A stretch of 64,000 nt of DNA from Diphasiastrum complanatum (Eukaryota; Streptophyta; Lycopodiopsida; Lycopodiales; Lycopodiaceae): the NCBI GenBank assembly GCA_029204225.1, contig CM055101.1:30472519-30536518 (forward strand), in the 5' to 3' direction. The first letter of the stretch is position 1, and every line of letters begins with the position of its first letter. The notes beneath the pieces were generated by a model, which ran no database searches, had not been told where the DNA came from, and saw only the letters and a program-made list of their open reading frames with translations. A program made the translations under genes and the position numbers. Shown here piece after piece: positions 31,479-42,304 of the stretch.

Positions 31479-32530
31479 GTAAGTTCATAATTGTTTGATT
31501 CTTCAAATAGATTGAGGTTCCTCCCATGACATATCTTGTACCAACCAATGTGGGACGAAAATCGAAATTTTCAATGCCAGCCGGTTTAGGGTATTGGAGT
31601 CCTTTAAAAAATTCAATACTAGTTGGGTATTATTATAAGGAATGCTAGACTTCTTTGTGTGTGTTTGAAGATGGATTAAATGCCATGGGCCGAAATTGCC
31701 ATCGTGAGCACACAAGTGCCTGAAACTTGCCATAGGTGGCACATGTTTGCAATCCCCAACAATTCCCTTATATACCACTATCCTCAAGAAAATAAGAAAC
31801 CTTGAAACATGTCAAACTATTCTTTAATATTTTGTTATTTCTAAGATTTTCTTTTAAATTATTTAAATTTAATATCCTATCATTTTAATAGTTGTCCTTG
31901 GAAGAGTGAGACAAGACATTTAATTTATTTCAGTTTGCAAATCAAATCTCACCGTTTTTTAATCAACTAAAACAATGACCTTATTTTGGAAACAATCATT
32001 TGCATTTTTCCTTTGCACTTATGTTTCAACACCTTGTATACCGTGGGCGCAAAAAAAAGTTGGATCTTCAAACCTTGCAGGCCGTGAGGGGCAGGACCAT
32101 ACCAAAAAATTTCCATTTTTTGCCACACGTGGAAAAAAATGTTGTGGCACATCCACACAAACTTGCATTCCCAAAAAGCTATAAATGGAGCGTTCTTGAA
32201 TGCATTTCCTCACTAATAGTCTTCATTGTTTTTGCTCACTATTTGCTTTCATTGTGTTAGTGATTAAGATCTCACACACTCACACACACACACACACATT
32301 TTTAAAGCTTTCTTTCAAGCTTTATCCTTTTCTCTACTTATCTCTCTTAAGCTCTCTCTTTTTCTAGAGACAACACCAAGCAGACCATCACCATTGCAAC
32401 TTCCAAAACAAGAGAAACTAATGCGGCTCCTCCTACAATCTCCCTTAATGTAGAGAAGAGGCATTAGTAGTAGTATCAAGGGGGGGGGGGGGGGGGGGGG
32501 GAGATAGAGAGAGGATCCGCAAATCAATGT
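31479..32530 (+). repeat. Module X, copy X3, right part
   Basis: It continues 25530-25619 after the copia insertion. A CACGTG-containing motif (CCACACGTGG) lies near 32124, a TATA-like AGCTATAAATGG near 32178, a CA run near 32280-32297, a CT-rich leader, a short frame MRLLLQSPLM near 32420, and a run of 22 G residues at 32480-32501 (11 in X1). Confidence 0.65.
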
Positions 32531-33300
32531 ACAATGATAGGTAGTTTCTTGAAATCTCTTGGAAGGATGTTACACATATGACTCTCCGCATACTAAATTT
32601 AGGTCATAATTTGAGGTCCCAAGCCTACTTTGACCTAAAAGCAAATTATTATATCAACCAAGTTTGGGGCCATAAGTAAATTATATTTAAGAAAGTTTCA
32701 TTCAATGCTTAGTCGAAATAAAGGAGTTTCATTTAATAGGGAGTCCAATTCCACCCTAAAAATTACAAATGTTTGAGTTATATTTCATGCAATTAAAGAC
32801 ATATGATAGACAATTATGATTAACAAAATAACCATACATGAATGGACCAAAAACAGAAATAGTCCAAGTATAGAAATATATATAAATGTACATATATATA
32901 GGCTAGAATACAAAAACTAGCTAGATCCACCAACTGAGTCCTCATCCTAGCCACGAACATCAGACTCACGGTGTTGCGATTGATGAGATGGGAAGTACGG
33001 TACCTGCATGCAACAAACATGAATTAGCGTTGTGAGAAATGTGGTGAGAATGAGAGAGAGACTCTATGAATGTAATGAAGTTAAAATCTATTCTGAAGCC
33101 ATACCTCAGAAGCTACTGTTAGATTGTTCTACTATCAGGAGTGCTTCATCCGAACAATCGATCTCTAATCTACATCCATTCATTATCCAATTCTGTAGTT
33201 TTATTCGTGTTTCTCCATAGTCATCAGAAACACTCAGGAATCGCAACAAGCAACCGGATCAATAGGCGAATGTAGTCGCAATATCATCTCTATCTCTTGA
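32531..33300 (+). repeat. Module Z, copy Z3
   Basis: Homologous to 3935-4580 and 53555-54399. The minus strand has an acceptor-like tract TGCATGCAG|GTACCGTAC near 33010, followed by an open frame (SHLINRNTVSLMFVARMRTQ). The tail (CACTCAGGAATCGCAACAAG) is found again in reverse at 44888-44990. Confidence 0.6.
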
Positions 33301-33545
33301 ACTCGACATGGACGAAGGAATGTTTATGGTAAAAGACCAAAAGGCACTCGCTTTCTTGATTTTTGAATTCTGGAGCTACTTAACGTATGACCAGTCATCG
33401 TGACGTCGGATTCCAATGTCTAGTGTGGACGTCAGAATACGACATCCAACTGGCTCCGGAAGCCCGATTTTGAAGAGACGTCAGATTGTGACGGATGCTA
33501 CGACTGTCGGAATCTGAGGAATTCGATGCCCGTGACAAATGAAAA
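33301..33545. other. Short GC-richer spacer
   Basis: No gene is seen. It has three spaced GACGTC-type words (GTGACGTCGG, GGACGTCAGA, AGACGTCAGA) and is less AT-rich than its neighbours. Confidence 0.4.
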
Positions 33546-34960
33546 CAACCTCATTTTGGCTACTGGGGTAAAAAGGTTTCTGTGTAGTTCAATCCTTCAA
33601 CTTGTAGAAAACCTCTTGCTACAAGTTTAGATTCGTAGCGTTCCACGTCCCTATTTGCTCCAAGTTTTACTTTGTAAACCCACTTTGATCCAACGGTGTC
33701 AAACTCCATGGGCATACTTTGTGCCATCTCCACAAGTACACGATTTTTGCATTCAGCCACACCATTCCCTTGTGGGCTGTAGGAGTGTATGTATTGCCTC
33801 TCTATTCCTTCCTTTTCACAAAATGCAACAAACTCATTTGACATGTACTCGCCCCATTGTCAGACCTGATTTTGATAATCTTGCCTCATGTTTGACGTTC
33901 CACATAGGATCTGAATTCCATGAACTTGTCAAAAACTTGTCTTTTCCTTGCCAAGGAATAAACAAACACCTTTCTTGTATAGTCATCAATGAAGATGATG
34001 AAATACTTAGATACACCCACTGAGATTTGGTGCATTGGTCCACATATCTATGTGTACCAATTCAAGAGGTCGTTTTCCTCTTACAACTCCTTCTTGTGGG
34101 AAAGCCGTCTTTTGCTGTTTTCCATACACGCAAGCTTGACAATGCACCCTTCTTGGATTTGAGTCATTCTCTAGCCCTACAACCATTTCTTTTGAAAGGA
34201 TGGCCCTGATTGCGTCTTCTTCAAGGTGTCCTAGTCTTCGATGCCACAACATGTTTAACTGGCTTGGCACCCCTTCTACAACATTTGCTTCATCCCTGCC
34301 ATGACCATTCACCTTGTAAAGTTCACCAACTTCTTCTGCTTTCATTATGTGCCACTTACCATCTAGTACAATGGTAATCCTTGCTACTGATCTCAGTACA
34401 ATGGTAATCCAAATTTGGGACATGATGTACTTATCTCAGTATTTTCTTGCAACCTCCTACCAACATTCACTACACACTTCCCACCCTTGCTACATTGAGC
34501 CCCCCATTGTCCCCCATGTACACTGATCTTCCTTGGCGAAGTACTTGATATTCATGCAGGATATCCATGTAAGGAGTCATATGGTTGGTTGTCCCTGAGT
34601 CAATGTACCAGCTGTAATCCAACTACTCATGGGTGGCAAGTTTCTCACTACTTATGTTTGCATAATGCTTAATAACACAGTTATCATGCTCTGCTACAAC
34701 ATTTACTTGATGTGGTTTTCCTTTCTGTCCTATGCACGCTTTGGACGATCATTCTTGAAATGTCCAATGACCTCACAATAAAAGCATGCCTTGGCTTCAG
34801 ATTTATTCTTGTAATAGCCGCCCTATCACATAATCCTGTGTTAGGGCTGTGGATATTCCTTCTAGTAAGAATATCAAATTTTCATATGACTCTGGAAGGC
34901 TTCCCAAAAGGACTGCAATCAAGTCATTTTCTGCCACTGTAGTGTCTATTGCAAATATCT
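33546..34960 (-). pseudogene. Copia gag-protease-integrase-RT fragment (minus)
   Basis: Read on the minus strand: a zinc knuckle CFYCEVIGHFKNDRP near 34770 (last Cys changed), then the protease core WYIDSGTTNHMTPYM near 34590. Integrase follows as LWHRRLGHLEEDAIRAIL, HCQACVYGKQQKTAF and LELVHIDMW, then (after a break) YSPQGNGVAECKNRVLVEMA. An internal deletion joins this straight to RT (GSKWVYKVKLGANRDVERY, GLNYTETF). Several stops and shifts break it. It is a lineage distinct from the others here. Confidence 0.75.
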
Positions 34961-35215
34961 CATCTCCTATGTTATTTATGCCCTCCTATATTGAATAATA
35001 GAACCATAGTACAAATGGGCGACTCTGCTGCCCATATATAAAAAACAGAGGATGCTTCTGTATCATTCCAAGAACTAGACAAATAGGTCCTCGTTCAAGA
35101 ACCTCTGCACCTGGAGCGTGGACAATCTGCCAAGAACCTCCTGTCTTTGGACATGGGAGGAATAAGGACCTCCTATCTGTAGACATACGATTCCAATAGA
35201 AATGAGAAGTTATTA
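34961..35215 (-). repeat. LTR-like fragment (minus)
   Basis: Homologous to 53290-53550. On the minus strand it has a TATATATGGGCAGCAGAG core promoter followed by GGTTCTATTATTCAATA, like an LTR R region, directly upstream of the gag/protease remnant. It is probably the 5' LTR of the element at 33546-34960. Its exact ends are not resolved. Confidence 0.5.
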
Positions 35216-35497
35216 TGAAGAGTTGTGTCCAAACTAGTAGATATAGTACATGAAATGAGTAGTTACTATGAAGAGCTATGGGTCCCAAAATGACACACTC
35301 TCTCAAACGTCATTTCCTCGTCTCTCTCATGTTATGTATGTGCAGCATGTTCTCATTCACAACATTAATACAATATGTACTTATAGAAACTAAGTACTCT
35401 CTCTCTCTCTCTCTCTCTTTCTTGCTTGTTCTTCTATCAGAACTTTTTATTTCATTTGGAATCAATCCAATATGGTGTGGATGCTGGGATTTGGGCC
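35216..35497. other. Spacer with CT microsatellite
   Basis: No gene is seen. A CT run lies at about 35396-35418. The last five bases (35493-35497, GGGCC) match the five bases after the LTR ending at 59719. Confidence 0.5.
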
Positions 35498-36266
35498 TGT
35501 TAAAAATATCACTTCCAACTTGATGTACCTTGTAGATCTCAAGTTAATTGATCTTGATAGGATCTCACACGTGTGGAGTCTGTTCCCACATGTAAAAGAA
35601 TGTTCGAAAGTCACTTTTATAAAGTTAGATTGATTTTAGCTTGATCATGTGAAATTGACCTTTGAAGAATCTTGAAAATGGTCAAATTGGTCAAACTTTG
35701 TGTAAATAGATTGGACTTCCATGTGAATGAGTTATTACTCACACATGTCAAGATACCATTCACAAGTGTGGATTAGATGCTATTTTATAGGGAATATTCT
35801 TATAAATGTGCATAGTCAACTTTGGGAAATGAGCACATATGGCTCCCATTGGTGGATCTAGATGACTAGGCACTCTTCACACGTGTGAAGGCTTGCTGGA
35901 TAGTACACAACTTGTGGATGTACTTGATCTATAAAGGGATCAACCAAATCAATAACAAGTTGATGTGACATTGGCAAATTCTAGTCCTGGTTGTGTTTTT
36001 CACATTTGTCTTGAGTTTTTATGATTGGAATGCATTTGTAAGCTAATGCATTTGTACGCCGTACAAGTACTATCCTCCAGACGTGTGAGGCCGCCCATCC
36101 ATGTTTTTGATCATTTGATCCATTGCTCTTGCCTAAATCATAAAGGTAGAGCATCTAGTTCAAGATCTAACACATAGAACTTGATAGATCTTTGGATTAA
36201 GCAATCAAAAACTCTTAATGATTGATAAGTACAATCATATTTGTCTTTGTTCTCTAAAAATTGACA
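35498..36266 (+). repeat. 5' LTR of split copia element
   Basis: 769 bp, TGTTAAAAATATC...AAAATTGACA, followed at once by TGGTATCAGAGC (36267). It contains a perfect palindrome CTTCACACGTGTGAAG at 35875-35890 and several related CACACGTGTGG-type words. The matching 3' LTR is at 58881-59719. Confidence 0.85.
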
Positions 36267-36278
36267 TGGTATCAGAGC
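36267..36278 (+). promoter_or_regulatory. Primer-binding site of split copia
   Basis: TGGTATCAGAGC directly follows the LTR, as in the other elements here. Confidence 0.9.
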
Positions 36279-36855
36279 CAAGTCTAAGAGTGATCTAAAT
36301 GATTAATAGTACATGTGAGATCATTGACAATGTGTTCTTTTTTAGTTCTAATTGAGAGGGCGAGTTCAAGGAGAGAGGTATCATCATTATTTTTGGTCAA
36401 GATCGATTTTCGGGCTGCTGAAGTAATGTCCACATGTGTGAAACCATACAACAACCTTCAAATTAACTTCCATTAGTGTTTTTGATCAAAAAAGTGCATA
36501 CTAGTCCAAAATTCAAGATTTTTAGTGCATTGTCTAGATCTAGGTTCTATTGAATGCTAATGATCAAATAGTGATTTGAGTCATGGAAGCAATTCATTTT
36601 TAAGCACTAGATCAGATCTTTAAGGCTAATTTGTTCAGATCTTAAGTGTGTGTGAAATATCAAACAAAATTGAACTAGAAATAATTTCTTGGAGGAGTGA
36701 TTTGCTAGGATATTTGTAGTTGATCTATTATACCATCATCCAAGTTGAACTAGGATTGATTGGGCCAAGATTAGAAGCTTTTTGAAAACTAGAAATCTAT
36801 CTTAGATCACTCTTTATCAAGAGATCTTTGTGTATCTCATAGGCTTTCATTCACA

Positions 36856-37365
36856 ATGACATCCATAGAATCTAGTGAGAAACTAACTTCCACAAACTAT
36901 TCCATTTGGAAAGTAAGAATGGAATCACTACTAGTGGTTCATGATCTCTTTGATATTGTCTTAGGAGTTGAGGAAGAGCCTCAAGCTTCCCAAGAACAAC
37001 TAAAATACAAGAAGAGGGTTAGATTAGCCCTACATTGCTTGAAGTTAAATGTAAGCAATGACCTCTTGAAGGAGGTGTCTTCTTGTACCACATCAAAAGA
37101 GGCGCGGGATTCACTAAAGACCATTTATGAATCCAACAACACTTCAAGAGTGCCTATGCTAAGAAACTTGACCTTGCAATGCATGAGGGGAAGTGGAGAA
37201 AATGGACAAGAGTATGTCTTAATGATAAAATCTTTGAACAAAGAATTGGAATCTATAGGAGAGAAGATCCAAGACAATGAGCTAGTACAAGTAATTTTGA
37301 ATGGATTAGGAGATGAGTTATCTAATCTAGTTCAATCGTTTGCCAATCAATCCAAATGGTGTTGA
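36856..37365 (+). pseudogene. Gag N-terminus of split copia
   Basis: From the ATG at 36856: LTSTNYSIWKVRMESLL, DIVLGVEEEPQASQEQL, LKEVSSCTTSKEARDSL, LVQVILNGLGDELSNL. It is clearly a copia Gag, related to that of the young element at 26882. True gag sequence stops at about 37345 (SFANQ). The last residues come from module R, entered through a shared CAATCAATCC. Zinc knuckle and pol are missing; the RNase H end of what appears to be the same element is at 58506-58867. Confidence 0.85.
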
Positions 37366-37787
37366 TCTATGTTTGAGAAGAATATTTAAACCTTATATAT
37401 GTATTTGGTGCGTACATAGTTTGTCAAGGTGGATTCCAGTGCCAAGTTGAAAAATTCCAAGGTAAGCAAGACTCTCGATTACATAAACATGTACTATGAA
37501 GGAACACTATCGCAAACTAGATACTACCAATGAAACATCTCAAGGAGATATAATTTAAAATGAGTTGCATGAGTGTGAAGGTAACCATCACAATTGATTC
37601 CAAAAAACCGTAAAGTTAAAGAACAGTATTGCAAACTAGAGAGTGCCAATATGAAACATTTGAAGAAAATATAATCTAATTTGAATTGAGCTGAATAAGT
37701 GTGAAAAAAGCACTTAACAATAAGCTTTGACTCTTAATACTAAGTCAATATGTATTCCACAATGTGGAAATTTTATTGAGTTGGCAC
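37345..37787 (+). repeat. Module R, copy R2
   Basis: It matches 5725-5873 and, in reverse, 59780-60215. Its second half (TGAGTGTGAAGGTAACCATC onward) is repeated at 41620-41839. No gene is recognised. Confidence 0.65.
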
Positions 37788-38045
37788 TTAAACAAGAACA
37801 TGAATGACTTGCCTTGCTGAATCATTTGGAATATTGGAGTGAGGTGTATCAAGTGGTGTCAGAACATGATGTTCTTCATTTGGAGGTGCAGGTGGTGGAT
37901 CAGGTGTACGTGGATCATCTTGAATTACTGGTGAATTAAATGAGGATTCAGTCCACTCTTCAATTTCAAAACTAGGATGTTCAGCAGGAGAAACAATCAC
38001 TTGAGGTTGAAGAAGTTTGACAGGAGGTTGTAGTTCAGAATAAAT
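37788..38045 (-). pseudogene. Proline-rich copia linker, inverted copy
   Basis: The minus-strand frame reads VIVSPAEHPSFEIEEW and DPPPAPPNEEHHVL, with SELQPPVKLLQPQ before it. Acidic, proline-rich sequence of this kind sits between integrase and RT in copia polyproteins. It is inverted relative to the integrase tail that starts at 38049. A duplicate lies at 41840-42100. Confidence 0.55.
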
Positions 38046-38048
38046 ACT

Positions 38049-38499
38049 AGATGGAGAATATCAAAGTTTTTGGTTGTTTATGCTACACATTAGTGGAAGA
38101 TGTTGGCAAGAGAAAACTTGACCCAACAGCACGAAGAGGTATATTTGTGGGATACCCTAACCACCAGAAAGGATATAAAGTTTATATCCCAGAGACTAAG
38201 AAAGTCATAATTTCAAGAGATGTAGAATTCTATGAGGACAAATCATTCTATGAAACAATTGCTTCCAAAAAGGCCTATCTAGAGATAGATTCTCAAATAA
38301 AGCCATATGATCTCTTGCAAGATCAGTCCACAGATCTTAAAGTAGAGCTGTAAGCTGAGAAGCAAGACAATACAACAACAAAGAGTCATGAGGAAGCCAC
38401 AAAACTAGACCAAGACAGTTTCCAAGTGACATTAGAAAATCTTTAATCAACAAGAATCAAAAGGCCATTGAAAATGTATAGAGAAATAATTTACCTAAT
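38049..38499 (+). pseudogene. Copia integrase C-terminal tail
   Basis: The frame is IKVFGCLCYTLVEDVGKRK, RRGIFVGYPNHQKGYKVYI, VIISRDVEFYEDKSF, then a stop at 38351 and linker sequence. The same segment occurs at 16540-16680, 40338-40790, 42100-42304 and 42614-43070. It runs into the foldback element at 38500. Confidence 0.75.
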
Positions 38500-39213
38500 C
38501 ATTAGGGCCCTTTTTGACCTCAAAAAGGGCCTCTTCCTTGCCTAAACATGTTTGCTAATTAGGATTAATTAATTCATTAATTGTCCTACGTGGTAGTTCA
38601 CCTTGGGTTTATCATGGGTTAACTCACACCTCAATAGGCTTAATTAAGCCTAGTGTAATAAATCAAGGACATGATCTTAATGTAGCCAAAAAAATTTGAA
38701 TCCAATGAAGACTTTCACTCTTCAAGGCCTTCAAAAGCTACTTTAGTTAACTCAGAATGAGAAAAAAGGGGGCTCAATATTTCTTTGGGCCCCCATTTTG
38801 AAAAACAAATTCATAAAAAAAATGAGAGAGAGGTGGGGGGGGGGCGGTTGTCATTTTCAAGCCCCCCTCCCTCTCATTTTTTTTTTGAATTTGTTTTTTC
38901 AAAATGGGGGCCCAAAGAAATATTGAGCCCCCTTTTTTCTCATTCTGAGTTAAAAAAAGGATTATTTGAAGTGTTTGAAAAAATAGCAATTGTACCATTG
39001 CAATACTATCATTGATGTGAGTTGAGGAGGTAGAGTTAGAGGAGGGTTAGTGGGTGAGTTAGAATTTAAAGATCCAATCTACACCATTGGATGTGCCATG
39101 TCATATGGACCATTCCATCTCAATTGTCACTCTCTTATTGGTACACATGTCATCATTAACACTAATTATAATTAGTGAAGAGGCCCTTTTTGAGTCCAAA
39201 ATGGGCCCTAATG
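38500..39213. mobile_element. Foldback / MITE-like element inserted in copia fragment
   Basis: 714 bp with terminal inverted repeats of about 36 bp (CATTAGGGCCC...GAGGCC and reverse complement, few mismatches). Each end contains its own short hairpin (GGGCC...TCAAAAAGGGCC). The middle holds a second, longer inverted repeat (38747-38953). No coding region is found. The flanks join to the uninterrupted copia sequence at 40785-40800 and 43065-43080 (TTTACCTAAT/GGAAGTAAG), so this is an insertion. The target duplication is ambiguous because the terminal repeat itself resembles the target (CCTAAT). Confidence 0.75.
38747..38953. repeat. Long inverted repeat inside foldback element
   Basis: Arms of about 90 bp (TTAACTCAGAATGAG ... 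and its reverse complement ending at 38953) are nearly perfect, including GGGCCCCCATTTTG-type words. The loop is GC-rich with a G-run. It creates spurious mirrored open frames on both strands. Confidence 0.85.
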
Positions 39214-39750
39214 TGAAAGTAAGAAATGATCTCATACTGGAACCAAAAACTCTATCAAAAGCAAAGCAGTCCAAGTTTTGGCTAAGCTGGAGGAAAGCGA
39301 TGGAATAAGTGATTCAGTCCATGGAAGAAAACCAGGAATGGGAACTTGTAAACATGCTGAAAATTCAAAGGTAATTGGAAACAAATGGGTGTACAAATTA
39401 AAATTGAAGGATGACAAAACAGTTGACAGGTTTAAACTTTAAAGCCAAGCCTGTGGCAAAGGGATATAGTCAAATAGAAGGAATATACTATACCTAAACT
39501 TATGCACCTGTGGTTAGAATTACCTCTATAAGAATTATGGTTGCAATTGCTACTCAGAATAATTGGAAAGTTTGGCAGTCAAGTGTTAAAACAGCTTTAA
39601 TATTACCTAAAGCTGCATGTTACTAACCATGTTACTTTGAGAATACATCCATCTCTTCATGAAGCACAAACTCATCAAAAAATTCAGACGAACTTGACAT
39701 ACGTGAGCACATTCAAAATGAAGATGGAACAAATCATTACATGGACAGAT
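39214..39750 (+). pseudogene. Copia RT N-terminal fragment
   Basis: NDLILEPKTLSKAKQSKFW, MEENQEWELVN, then shifted NKWVYKLKLKDDKTVD, AKGYSQIEGIYYT, APVVRITSIRIMVAIA. This is the start of a copia RT, ending before the catalytic YVDD. Stops and shifts are many. The same segment recurs at 40791-41250 and 43071-43540. Confidence 0.7.
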
Positions 39751-40337
39751 AATCATAAAGAAAGTGATGTAAAAAACATTCTCGTTTCGATACTAAATTT
39801 GAAAGCCTGACGATGAAAACTGTCCACAGCACAACAATCAACTAGAATGATATGAAGCATGAGTGGACATGCATCCCACAGGAAACTAGCAAAACTAATA
39901 TCAAAAGGAATCAAACTAGACGGATGGGATGAAAGGAAAGAAACCAAGTGCAAACAGTGTGAAGTCTGTCTTAAAGGAAAATTGCATAAGAAATCATTTC
40001 ATAGATCTAGTGAGCACTTTAGCAAGAAAGTGCTAAAGTGCTCGAGCTTGTTCATAGTGATCTTTGTGGACCATTGAAGTATTATCCATAGGGTCAGCAA
40101 AATACTTTATAACGATCACTGATGATTATTCTCGTTATACTGTTGTAAAGTCTGTAAAACTCAAATCAGATGCTTTATCTGTTTTCAAAGAATATGTGAC
40201 TGCATGTAAATCACAAAAAGGACAAGCACCTCTGGCATTGAGAACAGATAATGGAGGAGAATATGTCAGTAGAGAATTTGAACTATTTGGCTGGGATGGA
40301 GAACCCCTAATGAGCTCTGCACAAAGTCCAAACTGAA
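39751..40337 (+). pseudogene. Copia integrase N-terminal/core fragment
   Basis: SGHASHRKLAKLISKGIKL, KCKQCEVCLKGKLHKKS (zinc-binding CxxC), then after a small duplication (GTGCTAAAGTGCTCGAG) and a shift: VLSIGSAKYFITITDDYSR, LALRTDNGGEYVSRE. It ends SSAQSPN and a stop. It is the unit next to the integrase tail at 40338. Confidence 0.75.
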
Positions 40338-41250
40338 GCTAGACCATATCAAAGTTTTTGGTTGTTTATGCTACACATTAGTGGAAGATGTTGGCAAGAG
40401 AAAACTTGACCCAAGAGCACGAAGAGGTATATTTGTGGGGTATCCTAACCAACAGAAAGGATATAAAGTTTATATCCCAGAGACTAAGAAAGTCATAATT
40501 TCAAGAGATGTAGAATTCTATGAGGACAAATCATTCTATGAAACAATTGCTTCCAAAACGGCCTATCTAGAGATAGATTCTCAAATAAAGCCATATGATC
40601 TCTTGCAAGATCAGTCCATAGATCTTAAAGTAGAGCTGTAAGCTGAGAAGCAAGACGGTACAACAACAAAGAATCAAGTAGAAGCCACGGAACCAAACCA
40701 AGACAGTTTGCAAGTCACATTAGAAAATCTTTATTCAACAAGAATCAAAAGGCCATTGAAAAGGTGTGGAGAAATGATTTACCTAATGGAAGTAAGAAAT
40801 GATCTCATACTGGAACCAAAAACTCTAGCAAAATCAAAGCAGTCCAAGATTTGGCTAAGCTGGAGGAAAGCGATGGAATAAGTGATTCAGTCCATGGAAG
40901 AAAACCAGGAATGGGAACTTGTAGACATGCCTGAAAATTCAAAGGTAATTGGAAACAAATGGGTGTAGAAATTAAAATTGAAGGATGACAAAACAGTTGA
41001 CAGGTTTAAACTTTAAAGCCAGGCCTGTGGCAAAGGGATATAGTCAAATAGAAGGAATATACTATACCTAAACGTATGCACCTGTGGTTAGAATTACCTC
41101 TATAAGAATTATAGTTGCAATCGCTACTCAGAATAATTGGAAAGTTTGGCAGTCAAGTGTTAAAACATCTTTAATGTTACCTAAAGCTGCATGTTACTAA
41201 CCATCACTTCGAGAATACATCCATCTGTTCATCAAGCAGAAACTCATCAA
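40338..41250 (+). pseudogene. Copia integrase tail and RT start, duplicated unit 1
   Basis: RRGIFVGYPNQQKGYKVYI, SRDVEFYEDKSF, a stop at 40639, then the linker and RT start (MEENQEWELVDMPENSKVI, NKWV, KGYSQIEGIYYT). It is almost identical to 42615-43530 at a spacing of 2277 bp. It lacks the foldback insertion seen at 38500 and so shows the empty site. Confidence 0.75.
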
Positions 41251-41324
41251 AAATTTCATACGAAGTTGACATACGTGAGAACATTCAAAATGAAGTTGGA
41301 TTAGATCATTACATGGACATATAA

Positions 41325-41615
41325 TCATAAAGAAAGTGATGTAAAAAAGATTCCCGTTTCGATACTAAATTTGAAAGCTTGACGATGAAAACTGTCCACA
41401 GCACAACAATCAACTAGAATGATATGAAGCATGAGTGGACATGCATCCCACAAGAAACTAGCAAAACTAATATCAAAAGGAATCAAACTAGACGGATGGG
41501 ATGAAAGGAAAGAAACCAAGTGCAAACAGTGTGAAGTCTGTCTTAAAGGAGAATTGCATAAGAAATCATTTCATAGATCTAGTGAGCACTTTAGCAAGAA
41601 AGTGCCTGAGCTTGA
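41325..41615 (+). pseudogene. Copia integrase zinc-finger fragment, duplicate
   Basis: Nearly identical to 39753-40043 at a spacing of 1572 bp: SGHASHKKLAKLISKGIKL, KCKQCEVCLKGELHKKS. It breaks off at 41615 into module R. Confidence 0.7.
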
Positions 41616-42304
41616 GTTGTATGAGTGTGAAGGTAACCATCACAATTGATTCCAAAAAACCGTAAAGTTAAAGAACACTATTGCAAACTAGAGATTGCCA
41701 ATATGAAACATTTGAAGGAAATATAGTTTAATTTGAAGTGAGCTGAATAAGTGTGAAAAAAGCACTTAACAATAAGCTTTGACTCTTAATACTAAGTCAA
41801 TATGTATTCCACAATGTGGAAATTTTATTGACTTGGCACTTAAACAGGAACAGGAATGACTCGCCTTGCTGAATCATTTGGAATATTGGAGTGAGGTGTA
41901 TCACGTGGTGTCGGAACATGATATTCTTCATTTGGAGGTGCAGGTGGTGGATCAGGTGGATGTGGATCATCTTGAATTACTGGTGAATTAAATGAGGATT
42001 CAGTCCACTCTTCAAATTCAGAACTAGGATGTTCAGCAGGAGAAACAATCACTTGAGGTTGAAGAAGTTTGACAGGAGGTTCTAGTTCAGAATAAATACC
42101 AGATGGAGAATATCAAAATTTTTGGTTGTGTATGATACACATTAGTGGAAGATGTTGGCAAGAGAAAACTTGACCCAACAGCACGAAGAGGTATATTTGT
42201 GGGGTACCCTAACCACCAGAAAGGATATAAAGTTTATATCCCAGAGACTAAGAAAGTCATAATTTCAAGAGATGTAGAATTCTATGAGGACAAATCATTC
42301 TATG
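41616..42304 (+). repeat. Duplicate of 37560-38265 (module R, linker, integrase tail)
   Basis: At a spacing of 4052 bp this repeats the R tail (41616-41839), the inverted proline-rich linker (42052-41840, VIVSPAEHPSSEFEEW) and the start of the integrase tail (42100-42304). It breaks at CATTCTATGA, joining integrase core sequence at 42305. Confidence 0.7.

Noticed and set aside
38774-39015. Mirror-image open frames on both strands
   Set aside because: They come from the long inverted repeat of the foldback element.
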